A stretch of 6,487 nt of DNA from NCBI GenBank assembly GCA_900553435.1, contig USDC01000042.1:1-6487 (forward strand), read 5' to 3'. The position numbers and the translations under genes were made by a program. A model generated the notes under the pieces. It ran no database searches. It was not told the origin of the DNA and was given only the letters and a program-made list of their open reading frames with translations. How positions within the stretch are numbered: position 1 is the first letter of the stretch; each line of letters starts with the position of its first letter. This DNA comes from an uncultured Mycoplasmatota bacterium (lineage in GTDB: Bacteria; Bacillota_I; Bacilli_A; RF39; UBA660). Positions 1 to 6,440 of this stretch are shown piece by piece.

Positions 1-370
1 ATTAAGTTCACCTTCAATTAATTGTTTTTGTTTTTCTAATTCTAAATATCTTGGATGATTTGATGGCAAATCTTTCATAATCTTTAAATATGTTTGATAT
101 TGTTTTTGCCAATAACGAATAAATAATTCATCTTTATTTTTTCTTAAAACTGGACCAAACATCATATCTTCTTGATTATATTGAATATCTTGATTTGTAT
201 TTTCTACAACCATCATTTCATAAATATGATGACCATCTTTAATCATCTTTTCATCAACAATTTTAAAATGATTTTTAAATAAATATTTTCTTAGATGATC
301 CGTATTAGCGTTAGGTTGTAAATAGAATTGTTTAACTTTGTTTAAATACGCTTTATTTTTTTCTAATATT
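1..370 (-). pseudogene. trmK: C-terminal fragment of TrmK, tRNA (adenine-22-N1) methyltransferase, in frame with gatB
   Basis: Residues of about 420-542 of the frame that starts at 1626 are not GatB. They match the second half of TrmK (YqfN in Bacillus subtilis), which methylates N1 of A22 in bacterial tRNAs. From memory, the Bacillus protein has a LILQPN strand, an LYKERYALIDE segment, an EEDGKCYEVLVAE segment, and VGPFLAKEKN followed by FLKKW. Here the order is FYLQPN (434-439), LRKYLFKNHFKIVDE (445-459), DGHHIYEMMVVE (464-475), FGPVLRKNK (490-498) and LFIRYWQKQY (501-510), then a Glu/Lys/Gln-rich helix like the TrmK coiled-coil end. The N-terminal SAM-binding Rossmann part, with the DIGSDHAYLP-type motif, is missing, so this piece alone should not methylate. 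No independent start codon or ribosome binding site is evident. The exact right boundary is uncertain by about 20 nt. The natural TrmK end is probably only slightly beyond base 1. Confidence 0.83.
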
Positions 371-1626
371 TCATTAATTATTTTTGTTAATTCTTTTTCA
401 TTACTTATTTGTTTTATATTATGTTTTTTTATATATTTTTCTAAACTTAATTGTTCTTCATTAATATTTAAAATTATTTCTTTAACTTGTTTTGAAGAAA
501 TCTCTTCCTTTTCATTTAAATCTATTAATTCTTTTAACTCCTCTGGTGTTAGTGAGTAATTATTTATATCTATTTCTTTTTTATTTAAATATTCTAGAAT
601 TGGTCCAGTAACTAAATTAGTTAATTTTATTGGGTCAATTTTTAAATCTAAACACTTTTCAAAATAATCTATTAATTCTTTACTTCTAATTATTTTTTTT
701 GCATTAATTAAACTAATACTATATTCTTTTGTATATTTGCTTAATAAATCATTTGGTAAAGTGTAATCATTTCCTGTATTTTCTATAAATTCTTCATCAA
801 GATTAAATATTGGAATATTACTTTCTACAAAATATCTATAATCAATTGCATCTTCTTTTTTTCTCATTAATACTGTGGTGTCACTTTCCTCATCATATCT
901 TCTTGTTTCTTGAAGAACTTCTTTTTTTTCTTCTAACAATTTTACTTGTCTTTTATATTCGCTTTCAATTACTTTTTTTACATTTGTAAATGAATTAACA
1001 TTTTTTATTTCAACTCTTGTTCCAAGTTCTTTTTGTTTTTCGCTTCTTACTGAAACATTAACATCACATCTAATATGTCCTTTAGTAACATCCGCTTCAC
1101 TTAAATTATTATTTCTAAGTATTAATCTTAAATCTTCTAAAAAATTAATTGCTTCTTCTACACTTTCAAAATCTGGTTCTGTTACAATTTCAATTAGTGG
1201 AATACCACATCTATTATAATCAATTAAAGTATAGTCTTCATAGTGGTCTAAAGAAGCAGTATCTTCTTCTATATGAATATCATGAATACGCACTACTTTT
1301 TCACTTAATAATTTATATGTGCCAGAAAGACCAATTGGTAAAGTATGTTGAGTTATTTGATATCCTTTAGGTAAATCCGGATAAAAATAATGTTTTCTAT
1401 CAAATATTATTTCTCTTGCGATATCCATATTAAAAATTTTAGCTAGTTTTATTGCCTTTTTTAAAACTTCTTTATTTAATACTGGCATACTACCTGGTAG
1501 TGCAATATCTAACTCACTTACATTTATGTTACTATCTAGTGTATATTCATTTTTTGATGGTGAAAATATTTTGGTTTTTGTATTAAGTTCAGTATGAATT
1601 TCAAGTCCTACAGTAAGTTTATACAT
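1..1626 (-). CDS. gatB: GatB subunit of Asp/Glu-tRNA amidotransferase, tail replaced in frame by TrmK C-terminus; open at left edge
   Basis: GatB is the kinase and tRNA-binding subunit of GatCAB. It phosphorylates the side chain of Glu-tRNA(Gln) or Asp-tRNA(Asn) in the cytoplasm, and ammonia from GatA then amidates it. The frame starts at ATG 1626-1624 and reads MYKLTVGLEIHTEL, the family N-terminus. A Shine-Dalgarno AGAGGG lies at 1640-1635, and the start overlaps the end of gatA by 8 nt. Visible motifs are GLEIH (7-11), DRKHYFYPDLPKGYQ (76-90), HIEED (118-122), YNRCGIPLIEIVTEPD (137-152), IRCDVNVSVR (185-194) and DYRYF (262-266), followed by the helical linker and the start of the YqeY-like tail up to about residue 424. 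GatB is normally about 475 aa and ends in a conserved GFLVGQ...ANPQLVN tail. That part is absent, and residues from about 420 to 542 match TrmK instead. The frame has no stop down to base 1. The GatB identity is certain. Whether the protein is real, and whether it works, is not. Confidence 0.9.
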   Translation of the reverse strand, partial: MYKLTVGLEIHTELNTKTKIFSPSKNEYTLDSNINVSELDIALPGSMPVLNKEVLKKAIKLAKIFNMDIAREIIFDRKHYFYPDLPKGYQITQHTLPIGLSGTYKLLSEKVVRIHDIHIEEDTASLDHYEDYTLIDYNRCGIPLIEIVTEPDFESVEEAINFLEDLRLILRNNNLSEADVTKGHIRCDVNVSVRSEKQKELGTRVEIKNVNSFTNVKKVIESEYKRQVKLLEEKKEVLQETRRYDEESDTTVLMRKKEDAIDYRYFVESNIPIFNLDEEFIENTGNDYTLPNDLLSKYTKEYSISLINAKKIIRSKELIDYFEKCLDLKIDPIKLTNLVTGPILEYLNKKEIDINNYSLTPEELKELIDLNEKEEISSKQVKEIILNINEEQLSLEKYIKKHNIKQISNEKELTKIINEILEKNKAYLNKVKQFYLQPNANTDHLRKYLFKNHFKIVDEKMIKDGHHIYEMMVVENTNQDIQYNQEDMMFGPVLRKNKDELFIRYWQKQYQTYLKIMKDLPSNHPRYLELEKQKQLIEGELN

Positions 1627-3052
1627 CTTTTTCACCCTCTTTTAATATTTTTTCTATATCATAAGCTAAATTAAGTAATTTTTTATCTTCATATCTTTGT
1701 GAAGTAATATTAATCGCAAAAGGAAAATTATTAACTATAGATGCTGGTAAAGTAATACTAGGATATCCTCCAAAGTTACCAAGTATTAAATGATTATCAA
1801 GAGCGCTTTCCATTTCATCTTTAATACTATATTTTTCCCCAATTTTAGGAATATATCCATTTCCTACTGGTAAAATAAGAGCGTCATATTCATTAAATGT
1901 TTTATCTAATATATCTACTAACATTCTTCTAATTCTTTTAGCATTTAAAAAGTATTTTTCTTGATTTTCTTTTTCAAGTGAATAAGAACCAATTACAAAT
2001 CTTCTTTTAATCAAACTACAGAAATTTTCACCTCTAAAGTTTTTCATTTTCTCTATACTTGTTTTTCCCTCGCTTTTAGGTCCAAAAATAATTCCTGTTA
2101 GGTTTGAGTCATTGCTTGTTGCCTCACTACAAGATATTACTAAATAAGCTGGGTAGATTGCTTTTAAGAGTTCTTTATCTATACTTATACCCTCTACTGT
2201 GTATCCTTTGTTTTTTAAGTCACTTACAACTTCACTATATTTCATAATTATATCTTGAATATAGTTATTATCAGTTACATCTTCAAAATTTGACATATCA
2301 ACGAGTTCTTTTATATAAAATAATTTTTTACTAGTTGGTTCAACTTTAATATTTTCTACTAAATCAATATCACTAGAATCATAACTAGTCATATCTTTTT
2401 CATCTTTTCCTTTTATTTCATTAGTTGCCATTGCCGCATCAAGTACAGTTTTACTTAAAACTCCAACTGTATCCAAACTAGTTGCGAAAGGAAAAAGACC
2501 ATACCTGCTTACAAGCCCATAACTTGGTTTAAAGCCAACTACTCCATTATATGCAGCAGGTTTTCTTACAGAGTCCCCAGTATCACTTCCAATACTAAAA
2601 GGAACTAAATCAAGTGCTACTGACACAGCACTACCAGAAGAAGAACCTCCACTAATAAGTTCTTTATTATATGCATTTTTAACTGGACCCAAATGTCCTG
2701 TAGTTCCAGTACCACCTAGTGCTAGCTCATCCATTGTAGTCTTACCAATCATGACAGCACCTGCATCATTTAATTTTTTATAAACAGTTGCATCAAAAAC
2801 TGGAATATAGTCTTTTAATGAATTTGAACTAGCTGTAGTAAGTATTCCTTTAGTTGAAAAATTATCTTTTAAAGTATATGGAGTTCCACTAATTAAAGAA
2901 GTGTTTTTACCTACATATGGATTGTCTATTATTGTTTCAAATATATTATATTCTTTATCAAGGTTTTTAGCTTTATCTATTAATTCAAGTAAGTTTTCAA
3001 GTGCTTTTGTTTTATTTTTTATAAATAAATGATTATATTCTTCTATACTCAT
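1619..3052 (-). CDS. gatA: GatA, glutaminase/amidase subunit of GatCAB
   Basis: GatA hydrolyses glutamine and passes ammonia through the complex to GatB, to amidate Glu-tRNA(Gln) or Asp-tRNA(Asn). It is a 477-aa amidase-signature enzyme, a usual length. The Ser-cisSer-Lys triad is visible by alignment in my head with Staphylococcus aureus GatA (K79/S154/S178): Lys62 in TLKDNF, Ser137 in GGSSSGSA (135-142), and nucleophile Ser161 in GSDTGDS (155-161). Other family blocks are ATVYKKLNDAGAVMIGKTTMDE (88-109, unbroken), KPAAYNGVVGFKPSYG (164-179), SRYGLFPFATSLDTVG (182-197) and a C-terminal GNFGGYPSITLPA (425-437). The residue before the nucleophile is Asp160 where Gly is usual. The start ATG 3052-3050 overlaps the gatC stop by 1 nt (TAATG). 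A Shine-Dalgarno AAGGTGG at 3066-3060, 7 nt upstream, supports this start. The gene is translationally linked to gatC before it and gatB after it. Confidence 0.96.
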   Translation of the reverse strand: MSIEEYNHLFIKNKTKALENLLELIDKAKNLDKEYNIFETIIDNPYVGKNTSLISGTPYTLKDNFSTKGILTTASSNSLKDYIPVFDATVYKKLNDAGAVMIGKTTMDELALGGTGTTGHLGPVKNAYNKELISGGSSSGSAVSVALDLVPFSIGSDTGDSVRKPAAYNGVVGFKPSYGLVSRYGLFPFATSLDTVGVLSKTVLDAAMATNEIKGKDEKDMTSYDSSDIDLVENIKVEPTSKKLFYIKELVDMSNFEDVTDNNYIQDIIMKYSEVVSDLKNKGYTVEGISIDKELLKAIYPAYLVISCSEATSNDSNLTGIIFGPKSEGKTSIEKMKNFRGENFCSLIKRRFVIGSYSLEKENQEKYFLNAKRIRRMLVDILDKTFNEYDALILPVGNGYIPKIGEKYSIKDEMESALDNHLILGNFGGYPSITLPASIVNNFPFAINITSQRYEDKKLLNLAYDIEKILKEGEKDV

Positions 3053-3339
3053 TACATAACCACCTTTGGTACTTCAACAGCATCTTCTAATACATTTTTA
3101 GAATTTTTAAGCACTTCTTCCCTTGTTAAAGAACTTTCTTCTTTATCTTCTCTTAAAAACACCTCATCTTTATAAGGCACCATATGCATAGGTTTAACAT
3201 CACTAATTCCATCAATATTATTTATTACACCCATTCTACTAATTATATAATTAAACTCATTATATAAATCATCTAATTCTTCATCTGTTAGGTCTATATA
3301 TAATTTGTGTGCTAGTTGCTTTATTTCTTCTTTTTCCAT
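3052..3339 (-). CDS. gatC: GatC, small stabilising subunit of GatCAB
   Basis: GatC is the small subunit that wraps around the GatA-GatB interface and is needed for a stable amidotransferase. The protein is 95 aa, the normal size. It begins with the usual helix-forming EEIKQLAHKLYIDLTDEEL (4-22), then a D-rich linker, the P-M-H-M-V segment (50-54) equivalent to the family's P-T-x-H/V stretch, LRED (62-65), LTREEVLKN (71-79) and a C-terminal VPKVV (90-94), all family hallmarks. The start ATG 3339-3337 follows the aspS stop with no gap (TAAATG). Its Shine-Dalgarno TGGAGG (3350-3345) lies inside the last codons of aspS, which indicates translational coupling. The gene order gatC-gatA-gatB is the common Firmicutes order. 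The sequence is divergent in the middle, but the identity is clear from the end motifs and context. Confidence 0.95.
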   Translation of the reverse strand: MEKEEIKQLAHKLYIDLTDEELDDLYNEFNYIISRMGVINNIDGISDVKPMHMVPYKDEVFLREDKEESSLTREEVLKNSKNVLEDAVEVPKVVM

Positions 3340-5055
3340 TTATTCCTCCACTTCTATTCCGAGTATTTTTAAAGCTTCTTTATTTACTTTACTTGGAGCA
3401 TCTGTTAGAAGACAAGATGCATTTTGCGTTTTAGGAAAAGCTACAACATCTTTTATATCATCTGTCTCACATAAAATCATTGTAAGCCTTTCAAGTCCTG
3501 GAGCTATCCCTGCATGTGGAGGAGCCCCATATTTAAACGCTTCAAGTAGAAATCCAAACTTTTCTTCTGCTTCAGCATCTGTAATATGTAGTGCTTTAAA
3601 AACTTTTTGTTGAGTTTCTTTATCATGAATTCTTACACTTCCACTAGCTAGTTCATAGCCATTTAATACCAAATCATAACTTCTTGCATAGCAATTTTCT
3701 GGGTCATTTAAAGCATTTATATCTTTTGGCATAGTAAATGGGTGATGTGCACTAATATATCTTTTTTCTAATTCACTATATTCAAACATAGGAAAGTCTG
3801 TTACCCATAGATAGTTAAATATTTTAGGATCAGCTAAAGAAAGTTCTCTTGCTACTTCAACTCTTATTCTTCCTAAACTATTTTTTGCTTTTTTATATTC
3901 ATCTGCGGTTATTAAAACTAAATCATTTTCTTTTAGTTCGAGTTTTTTAATTAATTCTTCTTTTTCTTCTTCACTTAAATTTTTAATAATTGAGCCAGTA
4001 AGAGTCTTATCATTAAATTTTAAGAAAAATAAGTTATTTACTTTATAGTTTTTAACAATATTTGTAAGTTCTTCTATTTTTTTTCTAGAATATTTATCAC
4101 TTGCATTTTTAACAACAATTGCATTTATACTAACATTTTTAAATAAACTAAATTCTGTGTTTTTAAATATATCATTTAACTCAGTTATAAGCATTTCATA
4201 TCTAGTATCTGGTTTATCTGTACCATAATATTTAATAGCATCATTATAAGTAATTCTTTTAAGTGGTAAAGAAATATCATAGTCTTTAACTTCTTTCATT
4301 AAAGTTTTAATCATTTCTTCAACAATTTTATAAACATCTTCTTCATTTACAAAACTCATTTCCATATCTACTTGAGTAAACTCTGGTTGCCTATCACTTC
4401 TTAGGTCTTCATCTCTAAAACATCTAGCAAATTGATAATATCTTTCATAACCAGAAACCATTAGAAGTTGTTTAAAAAGTTGTGGACTTTGAGGTAGTGC
4501 ATAAAAACTTCCTTTGTATACTCTTGATGGAACTAAATAGTCTCTTGCTCCCTCTGGTGTACTTTTAGTTAAAATTGGAGTTTCTATTTCAATAAAATCA
4601 TTATTATCTAAAAATTTTCTAATAGAACTTGTTATTTTATGTCTCATTATAAGATTGTTTTTAATATTTTCTCTTCTTAAATCAACATATCTATATTTAA
4701 GTCTAGTCTCTTCACTTGCGTTTTTATTAAACTCAAAAGGAAGTGCTTCACTTGTATTTAATATTTCTAAGTCGCTTACTTCTATTTCAACTTCACCAGT
4801 TTCAATATTCTCATTTACGTTTTCACGTAAAACAACTTTTCCAACAGCTTTTAAAACATATTCATTTTTTATCTCACTAGCTATATTATATATACTACTT
4901 CCTTCTTTTATACTAAGTTGTACAATTCCGCTTCTATCTCTTAAATCTATAAATATTAACGCTCCTAATTTTCTTATTTTATTAACCCAACCATAAACTG
5001 TTATAACCTCACCTAAACGTTCTTTGTTTATTGTATTATTAAATATTCTCTTCAT
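3340..5055 (-). CDS. aspS: Aspartyl-tRNA synthetase (bacterial type)
   Basis: AspRS is a cytoplasmic class IIb synthetase that attaches aspartate to tRNA-Asp, and in some bacteria also to tRNA-Asn for GatCAB to amidate. The 571 aa are close to the bacterial length of about 590. Domains in order are the OB-fold anticodon-binding domain (about 15-100, YGWVNKIRKLGALIFIDLRD), the catalytic core with IETPILTKSTPEGARDYLVPSR (157-178), QSPQLFKQLLM (189-199) and motif 2 FRDEDLRSDRQPEFTQVDM (213-231), the bacterial GAD insertion (about 285-405), then AHHPFTMPKD (436-445), GYELASGSVRIH (466-477) and motif 3 GLERLTMIL (520-528). Leu30 sits where discriminating Escherichia coli AspRS has Leu and, as I recall, many non-discriminating enzymes have His. 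The start ATG 5055-5053 has a strong AAGGAGG (5066-5060) that overlaps the hisS stop codon, so the two genes are 9 nt apart and probably coupled. Confidence 0.98.
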   Translation of the reverse strand: MKRIFNNTINKERLGEVITVYGWVNKIRKLGALIFIDLRDRSGIVQLSIKEGSSIYNIASEIKNEYVLKAVGKVVLRENVNENIETGEVEIEVSDLEILNTSEALPFEFNKNASEETRLKYRYVDLRRENIKNNLIMRHKITSSIRKFLDNNDFIEIETPILTKSTPEGARDYLVPSRVYKGSFYALPQSPQLFKQLLMVSGYERYYQFARCFRDEDLRSDRQPEFTQVDMEMSFVNEEDVYKIVEEMIKTLMKEVKDYDISLPLKRITYNDAIKYYGTDKPDTRYEMLITELNDIFKNTEFSLFKNVSINAIVVKNASDKYSRKKIEELTNIVKNYKVNNLFFLKFNDKTLTGSIIKNLSEEEKEELIKKLELKENDLVLITADEYKKAKNSLGRIRVEVARELSLADPKIFNYLWVTDFPMFEYSELEKRYISAHHPFTMPKDINALNDPENCYARSYDLVLNGYELASGSVRIHDKETQQKVFKALHITDAEAEEKFGFLLEAFKYGAPPHAGIAPGLERLTMILCETDDIKDVVAFPKTQNASCLLTDAPSKVNKEALKILGIEVEE

Positions 5056-5064
5056 ATATCCTCC

Positions 5065-6318
5065 TTATACTCTATACTTTAAATAATCTACTAAATTTAT
5101 TCTTTTTACTTTTTCACTTTCTTTTGTTAAATTATCTTTAACTGTTACATAAGAACCTTTTACTTCATCTTCTCCAACAATAATAACAAATGTAGGATTA
5201 AATTTATCTACTTGTTTAAATTGTCCCTTCATATTTTTTCCTAAATAATCCAGTTCTATTATAAATCCTTCACTTCTAAGTTCATCAGCAATCATATATG
5301 CATCATTTGTCTCACTCATATTTAATATATAAGCATCTATTTTAGGTTCCTCAATTACAATTTCTTCACTTTCAATTATTTTAAGAAGTCTGTCAAGTCC
5401 TAGGGCAAAACCAACACCAGGAGTACTTGGTCCACCTAAGGTTTCAACTAAATTATCATATCTTCCACCACCACATATAGTAGAAGCTGGTCCAAGTTCT
5501 TTTAAGTCACTAACTATTTCAAAAACTGTATGAGTATAATAATCAAGTCCTCTAACTAATCTACTATCTTCTTCATAAGGAATGTCTAAGTCATCTAAGC
5601 AACTTTTTAAATCTTCATAAAATTTCTTACTTTCTTCATTTAAATAATCTACTGTTTTAGGAGCATTTTTTATTAAATCATTTTCACTATCAACTTTACA
5701 ATCAAGTATTCTAAGTGGATTTTTTAAATATCTTTCCTTACATGTATCACAAAGGCTATCTATATCACCTTCAAAATGTTTGATTAAAGCTTCTCTGTAT
5801 GATTCACGACTTTCTTTATCACCTAATGTATTTAATTTAACAACTAAATTATCTAAACCAATATTGCTTAAAAATCTATAAGCAATACTTATAACCTCAG
5901 CATCTATACAAGGATTATTACTACCAAAAGCTTCAACACCAAACTGCATAAACTCACGAAATCTTCCACTTTGAGGTCTTTCATATCTAAAGCATGATGC
6001 TAAATAATAAAACTTTTTTAAAGATTTATCTGCATAAAGTTTATTTTCTATATAACTTCTTACAACCCCAGCAGTAACCTCAGGTCTAAGTGTCATATTT
6101 CTATTTCCTTTGTCTTTAAAGTCATAAGTTTCTTTATTCACAATATCAGTTGTTTCTCCAACACCTCTATAAAAAAGTTCACTAACTTCAAAAGTAGGTG
6201 TTTTAATATAGTTATAGTTATAAAGTGCCATAAAACTATTTAAGTAACTCACTAAAAAAGATAAATTATATCCATCTTTGTCATAGTAATCAACTGTTCC
6301 TTTTGGTTTTTGTATCAT
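5065..6318 (-). CDS. hisS: Histidyl-tRNA synthetase
   Basis: HisRS is a cytoplasmic class IIa synthetase that charges tRNA-His. The protein is 417 aa, a usual length. Visible blocks are KPKGTVDYY (4-12) at the N-terminus, TPTFEVSELFYRGVGETTDIV (40-60, class II motif 1 region), LRPEVTAGVVR (77-87), motif 2 CFRYERPQSGRFREFMQFG (109-127), the HisRS-specific LVRGLDYYTHTVFEI (254-268), GGGRYDNL (283-290), motif 3 GVGFALGLDRLL (301-312) and a C-terminal anticodon-binding domain (about 326-415). A C-x2-C...C set (C190, C193, C207, around NPLRILDCK) is the pattern of Firmicutes HisRS. The full catalytic motifs argue against HisZ, the paralogue without charging activity. The start ATG 6318-6316 has AGGAGG (6331-6326) 7 nt upstream. 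It is the first gene after the T-box leader. Confidence 0.98.
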   Translation of the reverse strand: MIQKPKGTVDYYDKDGYNLSFLVSYLNSFMALYNYNYIKTPTFEVSELFYRGVGETTDIVNKETYDFKDKGNRNMTLRPEVTAGVVRSYIENKLYADKSLKKFYYLASCFRYERPQSGRFREFMQFGVEAFGSNNPCIDAEVISIAYRFLSNIGLDNLVVKLNTLGDKESRESYREALIKHFEGDIDSLCDTCKERYLKNPLRILDCKVDSENDLIKNAPKTVDYLNEESKKFYEDLKSCLDDLDIPYEEDSRLVRGLDYYTHTVFEIVSDLKELGPASTICGGGRYDNLVETLGGPSTPGVGFALGLDRLLKIIESEEIVIEEPKIDAYILNMSETNDAYMIADELRSEGFIIELDYLGKNMKGQFKQVDKFNPTFVIIVGEDEVKGSYVTVKDNLTKESEKVKRINLVDYLKYRV

Positions 6319-6325
6319 TTTAATT

Positions 6326-6331
6326 CCTCCT
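6326..6331 (-). promoter_or_regulatory. hisS ribosome binding site directly after the terminator U-tract
   Basis: AGGAGG is a perfect Shine-Dalgarno core 7 nt before the hisS ATG. It starts at the base immediately after the eight U residues of the leader hairpin, so the whole site appears only in read-through RNA. It fixes the hisS start at 6318. Confidence 0.9.
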
Positions 6332-6400
6332 AAAAAAAATACGTTAATAAAACTTATAAGGACGAGACTTCCCGCGGTGCCACCTTATTTTACTAACGTA
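6332..6400 (-). terminator. Terminator-like hairpin plus U8 that encloses the antiterminator
   Basis: The minus strand 5' arm TACGTTAGTAAAA (6400-6388) pairs with the 3' arm TTTTATTAACGTA (6352-6340) over 13 pairs with one G-U wobble, followed at once by eight U residues (6339-6332). Inside lie the antiterminator arms, extended by one pair to UAAGG/CCUUA, with a 4-nt bulge UAAG (6356-6353) on the 3' side. The usual alternative, in which the antiterminator 3' strand pairs with a downstream AGGACG-like copy, is not seen. Rho-independent shape is clear, but how it switches is not. Confidence 0.75.
6358..6386 (-). promoter_or_regulatory. T-box antiterminator helix with UGGC tRNA-acceptor bulge
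   Basis: On the minus strand AAGG (6386-6383) pairs with CCTT (6361-6358). The 7-nt bulge TGGCACC (6382-6376) follows, then GCG (6375-6373) pairs with CGT (6364-6362), closed by an 8-nt loop. This is the canonical antiterminator layout. The bulge begins UGGC, so it should pair with a tRNA ending in GCCA, that is with discriminator G73. Among the amino acids relevant here that fits Asp (and Asn) and not His. Confidence 0.9.
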
Positions 6401-6440
6401 CACTTTATTTTTTATCGCAAAATATGCGTTTATGATTATA

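Noticed and set aside
338..559. Plus-strand open frame of 73 codons, rich in Phe, Ser and Ile
   Set aside because: It lies antisense to the gatB tail and the trmK junction. Its composition is that of the complement of an A+T-rich gene, and it shows no recognisable domain.
1149..1370. Plus-strand open frame of 73 codons
   Set aside because: It is antisense to well-conserved GatB motifs (YNRCGIPLIEIVTEPD and neighbours) and has no independent support.
1..1626. Frameshift or sequencing error as the cause of the odd gatB end
   Set aside because: The frame is continuous over the junction, and both parts are in the same frame with good similarity, so a join explains it and a simple indel does not.
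3472..3495. AspRS motif 3 is GLER rather than GLDR
   Set aside because: Class II motif 3 accepts Glu or Asp before the Arg, so this is normal family variation.
3305..3613. Plus-strand open frame of 102 codons
   Set aside because: It spans the gatC start and aspS 3' end on the opposite strand, where the minus-strand protein is strongly conserved. It is a shadow of those genes.
4655..4996. Plus-strand open frame of 113 codons with hydrophobic stretches resembling membrane segments
   Set aside because: It is antisense to the AspRS OB-fold and catalytic start. The hydrophobicity comes from complementing Lys/Glu-rich codons.
5065..6318. Possible HisZ (regulatory paralogue) instead of HisRS
   Set aside because: The HisRS-specific RGLDYYTHTVFEI motif, motifs 2 and 3 and the anticodon-binding domain are all present, and no his biosynthesis genes are nearby.
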